A DNA stretch of 64,000 nt, from NCBI GenBank assembly GCA_035771175.1, contig CM069596.1, positions 14,031,001-14,095,000 on the forward strand. Direction: 5' to 3'. The notes beneath the pieces were generated by a model. It did not search any database. It was given only the letters and a program-made list of their open reading frames with translations, and had not been told where the DNA came from. This DNA comes from Paratinospora sagittata (Eukaryota > Streptophyta > Magnoliopsida > Ranunculales > Menispermaceae). A program made the position numbers and the translations under genes. Numbering within the stretch: position 1 is the stretch's first letter; each line of letters opens with the position of its first letter. Of the stretch, positions 21,912-33,690 are shown piece after piece.

Positions 21912-23786
21912 TGTAACACCCCGTACTTTTAGTCAATGTATTTGGTTGACTTATACGTACACTAAAGAGTGTAATACACGTATGCGTATATTAAAGCCAT
22001 CTGTACATGTGCCAAATGGACTTAAAAATGTCAAAAGTGAGTTTGAAATGTGATTTTATATAGGGATCGATATAAAACACTTGTATTTTCGTTTGAAATA
22101 GTAACATGAATAGTACCAATGTTGTTCATGAACAGTAATATAAATAGTAATGTGTTACTGTTCATGAAAAGGATATGTACTGTTCATGAATAGTATTTGA
22201 ACAGTGTTTAAGTTGTTTTTCTGCCTTTTTTTATTGCTTTGGCACTATTTTGGCCACAAAAGAGTGGAGAAGAACAAAGAAGAAAGAGGAAGAGGGGAAA
22301 GGGAAAAAAGGGTTTCGCAGTTGATTCGACACATCGGTAAGTCATTTTTGCTAAATTTCGTTGCAAAATTGATCTTTAAGCAACGTGTGACGTTTCTACC
22401 GATATAATTTTTGCTATAGGATGTGTTTTATAGTGTTTTTAAAAATAGGGTTTTGACCTACTTTGAATGGAAACATCTAGAAATAATATATATGACTCCT
22501 ATAGTTGTTTAAACCCCGAATATGTGACTTGTTTGGGTTGAATTGCAAAATTGGAATTTATATGATTTTTAGAAGTAAAACTTGATATTTGAGGCGTTTG
22601 GATCACCATTAAAACCCGATGAAATTCTAGTTTAAAGCTATGGAACGATAGAATGGACTATTCTGAGTCTATTGATACTAATTTCATAATTTTTAGAGAC
22701 CGTTTGATATTTTTAGTAAAATGATATATATTTTCGAAGAACAGTATGATGAACAGTACTATAAATAGTACGGTGAACATTACTGTGATTATTTCCAGTG
22801 AATAAACACGAATTAAAATTCGGTGTAGCTGTGGTAATATGACTTAGATTTGGAAAGTCCTATACTGCGAGTATTTCTAATTTGGTTTTTATGTATGACA
22901 TTGTTGTATATAAACTCTGTTTTGATGAATTATGAGCATGTATGATTGCCATGTTGCATTGTTTAATTAATGCATTAAACTCTTTGATTTGAAAATCGGA
23001 TATACTTAGACTTACTTGATGTAAGGAAAGTATATGATCAATTCCAAGGAGGGAAGTTTGTTGACTAGACCTCAAAATGATGGAGAGGATGGTTTGATAA
23101 GTTGAATTCTCCCTATAAATGCATAATAGGGATACAAATTCACTTACATACCTGAGGGTGAGGATTTTATCTTGATGCATTGTATGATATGTATAGAGTG
23201 GCGAGAAATGTATTTGAATCATGTATTGATAATTACATTTGAATTGCATAATGAGTTTATTATGATGTTTTCAATGCCATGTTTTCCTATGGATGCATAT
23301 ATAATTCCATTATTAGATTACTCATTGAGCTTGCTGTAGCTCACCCCACTCTTTTTTTATTACAGGTATAGATCACGAGGCTCTAGAGAGCTGATTAAGC
23401 TTGTCTCATTACTATAGTGAGTACGATGTGTGTATAAGGAGTTGGTTTTATGTTCTTATTTTATATAACACTACTATGATATGTATAAGACAGTAGTGCG
23501 TTGTAAATGATATGGATACTTGTGAATATATTGATGTATATGTTTTGGAGACTTGAGTTGTATATAAGTCTTGTGAGAAAGAAAATTGGATAGTGTTTTG
23601 TGTATAAATGGAATGACCATATGTTTGTAAATGTGGATGTGAGTATGATATGTGATATTGTAATTTGTTCGTGTGTTTTGATGAGATTATCAGGTGTATG
23701 TGGAACTTCAAATTTATGGAGAGGTTCTGTCAAAATTTTTAGTGATTTTTGTTGTATTGTCTTAAAGGGCGAGGCTGACAGTGTAT
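21912..23786 (+). mobile_element. 5' LTR of nested chromovirus, 3'-truncated
   Basis: It starts TGTAACACCCCGTAC and aligns over its length with the LTR at 27982, with roughly one difference in eighteen in the first 320 bases by eye. It contains GTAAGT at 22337 and the CTCATTGAGCTTGCTGTAGC block followed by TTACAG at 23365. At 23786 it joins gag directly at GACAGTGTAT/CAGTATGAGCAC. The LTR end, the primer site and the start of gag are deleted, so the element could not have reverse-transcribed after this event. Confidence 0.88.
22337..23365 (+). other. Candidate intron inside the LTR
   Basis: CACATCG/GTAAGTC is a strong donor-like site, and CTCACCCCACTC then a T run and TTACAG/GTATAG fits an acceptor, 1029 nt apart. 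The matching donor in the 3' LTR copy reads ATAAGT (28648), so it has been lost there. Inference only. Confidence 0.42.
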
Positions 23787-24480
23787 CAGTATGAGCACGA
23801 ATCTAACAGACTATCTATTTATGGGCCAGAGCTGGTACAAACTGACGAGAGTAGATTGAGGCAGCCCCATGATGGGTTTAGAGATCCCATTAAACAATGT
23901 TTCTCATTGTTAGGAGTGCAGACCTATGAGTTTGCTTTACGACAGGCGATGGACTTTGAGACTGTAGAGGCAGAAGCAATCAGACCTGTTGTTCAGACAG
24001 TGCCATTAGTACCACCTCAGCAGCCGGCATATATAGAGAAATATTTCCCGTTTTCAGGGAAGAAAAAGAGTACATGGGAAATTGGGACCGAGATGACAAA
24101 GGACAAAATGGTCGAAACAACTAGTGGTAAGTCGAAAACGACTCAGATGGCACCAATTTTAGGAGTGCCATACATGGCGTTACCAGCGGGCAGAGGGACA
24201 CAGACGACAGGGAGACCTCAGAGTCAGAGTTCTTTAAGGAAGCCGTCGTGGCCTCAGTTGAAGGGATGCGGTGGTAGTTGGATTCCAGTGCTTGGTACAG
24301 AGTCCCAACAACTTCTTCTACTCCTCGACCTCCGATTACTTGTTTCAGGTGTGGTATCCAGGGCCACAAAATCAAACAATGTCCTTTTCAACCGGTTCCC
24401 AAGATTCTGACGATGCCTTCTACTGTGACACCGTCTGGTACACAAGAACAGGCAAAGGCAGTGACAGAGCCAGATCCAGA
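23787..24480 (+). pseudogene. gag: Chromovirus gag, N-terminally deleted
   Basis: It starts at QYEHESNRLS, the middle of the capsid domain, fused to the LTR. The frame runs through LVQTDESRLRQPHDGF and a basic linker to about 24270, where a frameshift moves to the frame beginning at 24278. There the zinc knuckle [14 protein letters not shown] (24341-24382) has intact C-X2-C-X4-H-X4-C spacing; it would bind the element's RNA. Gag continues without a stop into pol in that frame, as usual for Tekay-type elements with a single gag-pol ORF. The missing N-terminal part and the frameshift make it a pseudogene. Confidence 0.9.
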
Positions 24481-27400
24481 GGCGAGTAAGACATTGATAG
24501 AAGGAATAATCAATATTTGCTATACTTTAATGTATATTCTAATTGATGCTAGATCTACCTTATCTTTCATTTCTAGTAGTATGGTAGATAGACTGCATTT
24601 GACTCCTGTTAGAGCTTGTACACCATTGATTTTGAGTACAGCAGCAGGGGAGATAATCTACCCTAACATGGTATGTCAGAACTGTATAGTGAAATATGAG
24701 GGACATGAAATGATTGTTGACCTCAGGATATTAGAATTCCTGGAATTTGATGCAATCCTAGGTATGGATTGGTTAGCTGCATATCATGCCCTAGTGGATT
24801 GTTTTTCCAAAAGGGTGGTATTTCTGATACCTGGACAACCATCATTTGTGTACGAAGGTACAGTTGCATCTAAACCACCTACTAGAGGTAGATTGGTTAT
24901 AGATGAAGAGATAAAAATTTTGGCTAGTATTAAGCCAGAGGAAGAAAAAGGTAAAGGTATTCAGTTGTTTGAGATCCCCATTGTGTGTGAGTATCCAGAC
25001 GTATTTCCTGATGATCTACCAGGATTACCACCTAAGCGGGATATAAACTTCATTATTGAACTAATACCTAGCACAAGGCCTATTTCTATTCCTCCATATA
25101 GAATGGCGCCAAAAGAGTTGCAAGAACTCAAAGTGCAGCTTGATGAGTTGATGGAAAAAGGGTTTCTTTCGCCCAATGTGTCACCATGGGGAGTACCTGT
25201 CTTGTTTGTGAAAAAGAAAGATGGTAGTTTACGTATGTGTATAGATTATCGTCAATTGAAAAAGGTGACCATAAAGAATAAGTATCCTCTACCAAAAACT
25301 GTTGTGAATAAGTATTGATGATTTGTTTGATCAACTGAATAGGGCCAAGTTCTTTTCCAAGATTGATCTTCAATCTGGGTACCATCCGTTGGGGATTCGT
25401 GAAGAGGATATACCAAAAACTGCATTCAGAACGAGATATGGGCATCATGAATTCCTTGTGATGCCATTTAGTTTGACCTGCCATGTTTATGGACTTGATG
25501 CAAAGGATATTTAAGCCATATTTGGATCAGTTTATTGTAGTCTTTATAGACGACATTCTGATTTATTCCAAGACTCGGTAAGAGCACGAGCAGCATCTCC
25601 GGATTACACTGCAGACACTGAGAGAGCATAAGTTGTATGCCAAGCTCAGTATGTGTGAGTTTTGGATAAATGAAGTGAAATTTTTGGGTCATGTGGTGAG
25701 TACAAATTGGATAAGTGTTGATTTTGCCAAGGTGGATGAGAACATAAATTGGCCAAGACCGACCACAGTGACAAAAATTTGAAGTTTTCTGGGTTTAGTA
25801 GGTTATTACAGAAAGTTTATGGAAGGTTTTTCCAAATTGGTTGTACCACTTATTAGGCTGGCTTAGAAAAAAATGTACCATTTGTGTGGAATGTAGCTTG
25901 TGTGGAATGTAGCTTGTGAAGATGCATTGACAGAGCTAAAAAAAAAGTTGACTACTGCACCAGTGTTAGTACTTCTAGAACCCGGGAAAGAGTTGGTGAT
26001 CTATACAGATGCATCACATTCTGGATTGGGTTGTGTATTGATGCAAAAGGTAGAGTTATAGCTTATGCATCTAGACATTTGAAGGTACATGAGAAGAACT
26101 GCCTTGTGCATATTCTGGAACTGGCTACAGTTGTCTTTGCATTGAAACTGTGGAGGCATTATCTCTACGGTAAGAAGTTCACATTATTTTTTGATCATAA
26201 GAGTTTGAAATATCTGTTTGATTAGAAAGAGTTGAATATGAGGCAAAGAAGATGGCTGAAATTCCTAAAGGATTATGACTTCACGTTGGAGTATCATCCT
26301 GGAAAGGCCAATGTAGTTGCTGATGCACTGAGTAGGAAATGTATAAAGACTGGGGCGTAGCCTATCTGATGGCCAACGAGTGGCGATTGTTAGAGAAAGT
26401 TACAGTGATGAGTGTACTCTCTATTGCCCCACATGTCAATAGTTGTGCTCAGATGCCTATACAGTTGACTGATACTCATATTCAAAAGATTAAGGATCTG
26501 CAGCAGCATGATCCTGATTATATAATATGTATAATTCATGGGCTGATAGAGCTGAACGGGTAGATTGGCAACGAGATTCAGGTGGTGTAATACGATTTCA
26601 GGGGAGATTATGGGTCCCTGTAGACCATGAATTGAGAGCTGAATTACTCCAGATAGCACATAGATCTTAGTATACTATTCACCCGGGATTAACCAAAATG
26701 TATCATGACATGAAAAGAACAGTTTGGTGGCATGGGATGAAAAAGGATATAGCTGAGTATGTTTAGAAATGTGGGGTGTGTCAGTTGGTTAAGGCAGAAC
26801 ATTAGAGACTTGGAGGACAAATGCAACCATTATTTATTCCATAATGGAAATGGGAGCATATTACTATGGATTTTATCACAAGATTACCTAGATCTCAAGG
26901 TAGATACAATACCATCTGGGTTATTGTTGATCGGCTGACTAAATCTGCACATTTTGTTCTGATAAACATCAGAGACTTTGTTGATAGACTGAGCAAATTG
27001 TACATTTGAGAGATATTGAGATTGCATGGAGTTCCCGCATCTATTATATCGGACAGAGATCCGAGATTTATATCTAGCTTTTTGCATTCAATGCAGACTC
27101 AATTTGGGACTCATCTTCGTCTCAGTACAACATTCCATCCTCAAACAGATGGCCAGACTGAGAAGGTGATACAGATGCTGGAGGACATGCTCAAATCTTG
27201 TATATTAGAGTTTGATGGGAAATGGGGAGAGTATCTCCATCTGTGTGAATTTGCATACAATAATAGCTATCAGGCTAGTATTGGTATGACACCCTTTGAG
27301 GCTTTGTATGGCCAACCTTGTAAATCTCCGGCTTGTTGGTTTGAGGTTGGAGAATCACAGTTTTTGGGGCTAGCGGTTATTATTGATCACACATAAAAGA

Positions 27401-27927
27401 TTAAGCAGATCAGACAGAGATTAAAGATAGCCCAAGATCGTCAAAAGAGTTATTTTGACAAGAGGCATAGACTTCTAGAGTTTTCAGTGGGAGACCAGGT
27501 ACTGTTGAAGGTTTCTCTAATGAAAGGTCAGATGAGAATTGGGGTTAAAGGAAAGCTCACACTACGGTTTGTGGGACCATTCAAGATCCTTGAGAGGATA
27601 GGTCCATTAGCTTACCGACTTGGTCTACCATCACAGTTGGCTGGTGTCCATAATGTATTTCAAGTTTCTATGTTGAGGAAATACCGTACAGACCCAACAC
27701 AGTATCCAAAACCATCGCATATTTTGGATGTAACACAGTTAAAAGTTGGGGAGGACACTACATATCCTGAAGAACCAATTAAGATCATAGCCAGACGAAT
27801 TCAGAAACTCAGAAATTAACAGATTCCACTAGTTAGGATCAAATGGAAATTTTGTGATAATGAAGAGCGGACTTGGGAGGGAGAGGGTCGGATGCGAGAG
27901 CAATTTCCAGATTTGTTCACCACTTGA
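24481..27927 (+). pseudogene. pol: Chromovirus pol: protease to chromodomain
   Basis: Protease: the catalytic motif normally Asp-Ser/Thr-Gly reads Asp-Ala-Arg (Asp codon 24544), so it is dead. The open frame continues through [16 protein letters not shown] into RT ([29 protein letters not shown]) and stops at 25316 after a small rearrangement. RT resumes at 25323 and, after another shift, has FIDDIL at 25543-25560. RNase H (YTDASHSGLGCVLM) is at about 25925-26345. Integrase starts near 26640 with HHCC residues and catalytic Asp 26869, Asp 27052 and Glu 27160 at correct spacing; stops interrupt HRS-YTIHP, YV-KCGVC and HT-KIKQ. The C-terminal part (27487-27819) shows GPFKILERIG and FQVSMLRKY, and the chromodomain ends at TGA 27925-27927. 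Domain order is that of Tekay/Del chromoviruses. Confidence 0.94.
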
Positions 27928-27966
27928 GGTATATTCCTTGATTTTAAATTTCGAGGATGAAATTCC

Positions 27967-29518
27967 TTAAGTTGGGGAGATTGTAACACCCCAAACTTTT
28001 AGTCAATGTATTTGGTTAACTTATACGTACACTAAAGAGTGTAATACACGTATACGTATATTAAAGCCATGTGTACATGTGTCAAATGGACTTGAAAATG
28101 TCAAAAGTGAGTTTGGAATGTGATTTTACATAGGGATAGATATAAAACACATGTATTTTTGTTTGAAATAGTAACATGAATTGTACCAATGATGTTCATG
28201 AATACTGATATCAATAGTAATGTGTTACTGTTTATGAAAAGGACAACTCAGTGGTTACTCGGATTGCGAAATCAACCTATATGAGGTTTGAGGTTCGAAT
28301 CCAGGAGAAGCCCTATACTATTCATGTGTGAACAGTGTGGGCAAATGATCCTGGGGGTACTAGACACTATTGAGTGGGCTGTGTACTGGGATGAGACAAT
28401 ATTATGGGATCATAGTGGTTGGGGTACGCTCGATGAGGTACCCATCACATCCACGGGGTGTGACAAAAAGGCCTTATGTATATGTTACTGTTCATGAAAA
28501 GGATGTGTTACTGTTCATGAATATTTAAGTTGCTTTTCTCCGTTTTTTTTTTATTGCTTTGGCATTATTTTGGCCAGAGAAGAGCAGAGAAGAAAGATGA
28601 AGAGAGGAAACGAAAAAAAAGGGTTTCGCGACCGATTCGACACATCGATAAGTCATTTTTGCTAAATTTCGTTGCAAAATTGATCTTCAAGCAACGTGTG
28701 ACATTTTTACCGGTATAATTTTTGCTATAGGAGGTATTTTATGGTGTTTTCAAAAATAGGGTTTTGACCTACTTTGAATTGAAACATGTAGAAATAATAT
28801 ATATGACTCTTATAGTTGTGTAGACCCCGAATATGTGACTTGTTTGGATTGATTTGCAATATTGGAATTTATATGGTTTTTTGAAGTTAAACTTGATATT
28901 TGAGGCGTTTGGATCACCATTAAAACACGATGAAATTCCAGTTTAAAGCTATGGAACAGTAGAATGGATTGTTTTGAGTCTATTGATACTAATTTCATGA
29001 TTTTTGGAAACCGTTTGATATTTTTAGTAAAATGATATATATTTTCGATGAAAGTACAATGAACAATACTGTGATTATTTGCAGAGAATAAAATGGAATT
29101 GAAATCCGGTGTAGCTATGGTAATAGGACTTAGATTTGGAAAGTCCTATACTGTGAGTATTTCTAATTTGGTTTTTATGTATAACATTGTTATATATAAA
29201 CTCTGTTTTGATCAATTATGAGCATGTATGATTGCCATGTTGCATTGTTTAATTAATGCATTAAACTCTTTGATTTGAAAATCGGATATACTTAGACTTA
29301 CTCGGTGTAAGGAAAGTATATGATCAATTCTAAGAAGGGAGATTTGTGGACTAGACCTCGGAATGATCGAGATGATGGTTTGATAAGCTGAATTCTCCTT
29401 ATAAATCCATAATAGGGACACAAATTCACTTACATAACTGAGGGTGAGGATTTTATTTTTATACATTGTATGATATGTAGAGAGTGGCGAGAAATGTATT
29501 TGAATCATGTATTGATAA
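27967..29518 (+). mobile_element. PPT and 3' LTR of nested chromovirus, truncated
   Basis: TTAAGTTGGGGAGAT (27967-27981), preceded by TTTCGAGGATGAAATTCC, adjoins TGTAACACCCCAAAC at 27982. The LTR is parallel to 21912 onward except for a SINE at 28244-28482. It breaks off at 29518 (ATGTATTGATAAT), corresponding to about 23235 of the 5' copy, and is followed at once by the tail of the host Sirevirus LTR. One deletion therefore removed the end of this LTR and much of the host LTR. Confidence 0.88.
28244..28482 (+). mobile_element. tRNA-derived SINE with 21-bp TSD
   Basis: This segment is absent from the 5' LTR copy and is bounded by TGTTACTGTTTATGAAAAGGA (28223-28243) and the same sequence with one change (28483-28503). 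Inside, TGGTTACTCGG (28252-28262) matches a Pol III A box, and GGTTCGAATCC (28292-28302) is a consensus B box about 40 bases on, as in tRNA-derived SINEs. Length is about 239 bases. The tail (GGTGTGACAAAAAGG) has no long poly(A) or poly(T). The body has no ORF. It is the youngest event visible in this stack, since it lies inside an LTR inside an LTR. Confidence 0.88.
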
Positions 29519-29553
29519 TTAACCCCCTCTTGGATTATAATACTGGGCCAACA
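29519..29553 (+). mobile_element. 3' end of the host Sirevirus LTR
   Basis: TTAACCCCCTCTTGG and ACTGGGCCAACA match the 3' ends of Sirevirus-type LTRs (compare TTCACCCCCCTCTTGC and TAGGCCAACA at 37319-37351). This is the tail of the LTR begun at 21166. It is followed by AAACA-type sequence (29554) that may be the target flank; the 5' flank is not available. Confidence 0.75.
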
Positions 29554-29727
29554 AAACACACCAATTTCAACTTTAGTACACAAATGTCAACATCTCATAC
29601 GCATAAAAATATGCTACTTGTACATATATACGTACATACAAACATACATACATAACACATCATGGAATATGAAGATTAGTTCCTTAGGTAATAACATGTT
29701 TTATGCTAGTTTCATCACGAAGAGGAT
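29554..29727 (+). other. Short gap, CATA-rich
   Basis: Contains a loose TACATACAAACATACATACATA microsatellite-like run near 29630-29655. No gene seen; it may be LINE sequence upstream of the ORF1 fragment. Confidence 0.4.
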
Positions 29728-29961
29728 ATGAAAAAAGTGATGAAGAATAATCCTTGGAGTTTTAACGGGAAGCTCATTCTCTTAGAGAAAAATACTGGAT
29801 TAACTCTCCTTAAGGCAATGCAATTTTCCAAGGTTAGTTTTTGGGCCCAAGTACATAATCATCCATTAATTTGTATGAGAAAGAGTATTGTAATCATCAT
29901 ATGTAAGCGGCAGGTGAAGTTCTGGACATTGACACTGCAACATCCTTATTATGTACCTTAA
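29728..29961 (+). pseudogene. LINE ORF1 fragment, DUF4283-like
   Basis: The 77-residue frame contains NNPWSFNGKLILLEKNTGL, FSKVSFWAQVHNHPLICM and a following basic segment. A PWSF motif, then a spaced FWxQVHxxPL motif and CM is the pattern of the DUF4283 domain that begins ORF1 of many plant L1-type LINEs, where it precedes a zinc knuckle and is thought to bind RNA. Only part of the domain is present and the knuckle is absent; the frame ends near the edge of an LTR-like block at about 29960. The endonuclease fragment at 41913 is on the same strand and may be the next part of the same LINE. Confidence 0.6.
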
Positions 29962-30232
29962 GAAAAGTGACCCTTAAAACTCTAATTCCTTCGAGAAAAC
30001 AAAGATTTGAGGGCTTAATAAATCTTAAAATGAGGTATTTAGAACCTTAGAAAAATCAAATTTTAGTGTCAAACGTTATCCATGAAGTTTTGGGACTCGA
30101 AAACGACAAAAACGATGAAGAAACATGCAAAAAACAAAAAGAGTAAGAGGAAAAAAGGGTTCCCAAAGTGGGAAACGCGTTTCCACTTTTGGGATACTCA
30201 TTCCCATGGTGGAAACACATCCACCATGAGGA
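29962..30232 (+). mobile_element. LTR-like block, left part
   Basis: It contains the perfect palindrome GGAAACGCGTTTCC (30171-30184) in a GGGAAxxCG context and GGTGGAAACACATCCACC (about 30208). After the insertion at 30233-32149, related sequence (GGGAACGCATTTCC, about 32215) and a TATA box resume, so this is the promoter-side part of a plus-strand LTR. Its start is not certain; TGTACCTTAAG at 29952 is a possible one. Confidence 0.45.
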
Positions 30233-32149
30233 TGTTGGACACCCAAGAGCGGGGGCGAATTGGGTGTTATGGTCGATTTTGACAAAATCCCTTTTTTTTG
30301 TGGAAGTCCTTGATTAATTCAAGTCATGTACTCAAATCAATATAAAGTGCATAATGAAAGATACTGAAAATAAATACAATGCACACAAAGGATTTTTACG
30401 TGGTTCGGAATTCCTTTCCTACTCCACGCCTAGAGAAACCTTCTCTAGGATTCCACTATACCAGATTCACTTCAAGGATGTGAACCAAACTGTTACAATA
30501 TCTTTTTCAAGGTTCAAGACAAACCTATCCTTTTCACGGGCTAAGGATGAACCTACAAATCCTCTTCGCAAATTAAGGAAGAACCACTTGTTCCTTTTTC
30601 AGGGGCAAAAGAAAAATCAATTGTTTTTCACGAGAGAAGGAAGAACCAGTTGACCCTTTTCAAGATAAAGGTTGAAACTCGGACTTGATTCCAATCTTGG
30701 AATCACTAGTGATATCACAATCACTTGATTTGGTTTGTTTCAACATTGAAACAATCCAACAAGACCAAATACAGAGATTGCAAAGTTTGTTCTAAGTAAT
30801 TAGAACAGTTACATATGAAGCTCACAAATACAAGTACTTAATATACCAGATATGAAATTTTAAGCTCAATGAGAGAGAGATCTTACAATCATGTTTACCT
30901 TCCTTGTAGCTGTATTTGTTCAATGAAATGCTTGTAATGATGCACGAAATGAAGACACAAAATTCAAGCTTTGGTTCAAAACATTTGACTCACTGGTTTT
31001 GAAAATGTGAGAAAGGGTTTGATTTTAAAGAACACTCTTTGATTGTTGTTTGCTCAAATGGAATCACGTTTTTGCTCTCTGGAAATACACTTTGAGAAGC
31101 TTATAATAACTTGCAAAAATCACACGCTCTCTCTATTTCAAAATGAGCAAGTTTGGTGTTTTTATAGAAAAGTGACTATGGGTTATTTCAAATATTGTTT
31201 AATGTATGATGTGTAAGTGCATGCTAGACAATAGGAATAATTCAAGTGTTAGAGGAGAATATTTTTGTTAGGAAATCTTGACAAAAGTGTGTGAAGAATA
31301 GAAAAATCAAGCTAGTGAAAACATCCACGTTTTTCTGTCAGAAATGTTAGATTTTTGTTTCAGACATGGATAGCACGCTATCGGGTTGTGTAACATGCCC
31401 TATATTGGTGGGTAGTGGGCTATAGCAAGTCAAAATATACAAATCCGAGAGCTCTGGAATTTTCAAAAAAGCGATAGCACGCTATCAAGCCCTATAGAAC
31501 GTTATTGCCTAAAATTCTAGAAAACTGAAATTTTGGCAACAGCTGGATAGCGGGCTATAGGTTCCTGTTTTTGAAAAATCATTCTTTTGACATTCAAGAA
31601 CCAATCTATTGATTCAAAAATACTTTGATATAAGATTAAACACTTTTAAATCATTCAAAACTTATTGAAAACATGATTGAAACCTTTTGAAAACCATTTT
31701 GATAAAATCAAATGAAGGATCAAATTGGTTTTGATAACTTTTGGGAAAATGTGATTTTGATGAGAACTCATGCAAATATGACTCAAACAAGTTTGAAACA
31801 TAGACCAAACATGTTTGAATAAATTAAAATCATTTTTAGAGAAATATAATGCTTGTATGAATGACTGAGCAATATAGAACAAGGAAGTTTACAACCTATA
31901 TCAAAACTCTATGACCTTTAGCTCATATTTTTCTCTTCTCATCTTGATACGTCCAAGCTTTGATTTAGACTTCTTTTATCTGCTTGATTTGACTTGAACG
32001 AGCTTAAATCTTGTATTCGCTTCTTTATTGCTTTTGGTGTTGAAATATACAAAATTGAAACATTAGCACCATTTGTTATATTGTTTGTTAGCATCACAAT
32101 ACTTAGGAGAAAGTTAAGTGAAAAACCACTTGGGCCAATAGAGCAAACA
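30233..32149 (-). mobile_element. Sirevirus-type LTR, minus strand
   Basis: The left edge TGTTGGACACCCAAG with GGGGGCGAATTGGG is the reverse complement of the Sirevirus LTR 3' end. The right edge holds GTTTGTTAGCATCACAAT, the reverse of the TTTTGATGATTACAAAC block near LTR starts, and a terminal GCAAACA. Inside are degenerate CCTTTTCACGGGCTAAGGAT repeats (30500-30660) and GATAGC-centred palindromes (31369-31560). No matching TSD was found (GAGGA against TGTTT), so the right edge may be off by some bases or the unit may be rearranged. Confidence 0.7.
31369..31560. repeat. Palindrome array, GATAGCACGCTATC type
   Basis: GATAGCACGCTATC occurs at 31369-31382 and again at 31473-31486. Degenerate copies (GGTAGTGGGCTATAGC, CCTATAGAACGTTATTG, GGATAGCGGGCTATAGG) lie between and after. 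Position within the LTR matches the GC-palindrome arrays of the other families, but the sequence is different. Confidence 0.8.
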
Positions 32150-32687
32150 TGTTTTCCTCCACCACCCAAGAGAAACTTTTTATCAGTGACTCCTAAAACG
32201 CGTTTGTACTTTTTGGGAACGCATTTCCATGTCCGAGGTCTTATATAAACTCGATTTTTCTACCATTTGTGACTTTTCCAAACATTTTCTAAAGGAGAGA
32301 ACCCTTGAGGGACGAATTGGGGGTGATCTTGACAGATCCAAAAGTGTCCAAGAGAGGTTCCAATGGGTGATTTAGAGCTTCCAAACATCAAATCTAAGAG
32401 ATTAAAGGAAAATCTCTTACTTTCCTATTTGATTTTGGGTTTCTTGTTACACAAGCTATCATGCTCAAATGGGGTTTATGAATTTGTAAGGGTTTCTTGG
32501 GGTTTGAATGATGTTTTTAAAGGATTTTGGATATGTTTAGCATGTTTCAAACATTATTGGAGAGATTTGATGTTGTTTTGGGATTTTTGGAAGTTAACTT
32601 GTTATTCTAGAAACCAAATGGGTTTTGAATTGATATTGAGATATGTGTTGTTTTTCATGCTTTTCATTGGAGATTTGATCTTATTAG
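32150..32687 (+). mobile_element. LTR-like block, right part, with TATA box
   Basis: It resumes the block broken at 30232. GGGAACGCATTTCC at about 32215 is another palindrome copy, and TATATAAA at 32242-32249 is a good promoter TATA box on the plus strand. The hydrophobic ORF at 32363-32713 is downstream LTR sequence by chance; no known domain is visible. Confidence 0.5.
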
Positions 32688-33690
32688 TGTCACACCCCGA
32701 TTTTCAGCACTAAATTTTCGAGCAAACATAGTAGTCATTTAGAATTTTACCGAAAAAGATAACCAAAAATCGAGGCGTGAATGGTACCCATCTACCTTAA
32801 CCCGAAACCATTATACAAATAGTAAACATTTTGTATATTCCACATTATATCAATAGTTAAGGTAAATGAATACCCTTTCCATATCTATGCCAAGGATAAT
32901 GCATTTTCATATTGCGCCATAAGGGTTTTTACCCTTGTCCATCCATTGTGGACTTACATTTAGAATTATTAATGTAACAAATTCCATATCCAAGGCATAA
33001 ACCATAATCTCTTTATTGATTGTAATAAAGTACCATAAAAGTAGTGAATACTATTACAACCCATTTTTACTAAAGAGTTCATAAATCATATATATTACAA
33101 TACTACTCAAGTTCCTAACCCACCCACAAGTTTGTGAATTTATTCTTCTAATTACCTGCATGTGAAAAAAATTAGGGGTGAGCTTGAAAGCCTAGTGGGT
33201 CCTTCATAAACATTCATAACACTTTACTCAAATATATATGTAAGAACATACAAGCAAGTTTCACACATTAACGTTACAAGAACTTGATTGTTTGAGTCGA
33301 AAGTTTTGTCACTTATCACCAATGAATACCTTCAAGGACTCATTCCTGAGTGGTACTCAACCCAAAAACTCATCATAATTTTCAAAAGCTCATAATCATT
33401 GGTACCATAATCATCTGTGATTTTCATCAATAATAACTACTCGAAGTGACAACTGGTAATATTCTTCTTCAAGAATAACTACCCTTGGAATTCTTATCTT
33501 AATAGTGTTCTTTAGTGAGATTATGTTGACTATATAGAATGAACATATATCATCATGTACATGGAATCATATCAATGATTTATTCTTGTAGCAATATCTC
33601 TTATAACAACCATATCATCAAAGTAATATTGATATCATGTTATCATCATAATTTTTGCAACATCACTACATTTTCATCATAAAGGTATGG
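32688..33690 (-). mobile_element. Ty3/gypsy LTR fragment, minus strand
   Basis: It starts TGTCACACCCCGATTTTC, the reverse complement of an LTR end in GGGTGTGACA. At 33175-33200 it has GGGTGAGCTTGAAAGCCTAG, the minus-strand form of the conserved pre-acceptor block. The LTR start is not reached: at about 33690 the sequence becomes Sirevirus-type LTR. Confidence 0.6.

Noticed and set aside
32363..32713. 116-codon plus ORF rich in Leu/Phe, possible membrane protein
   Set aside because: Located in the transcribed part of an LTR-like block after a TATA box and runs across the edge of the LTR at 32688; composition follows T-rich DNA.
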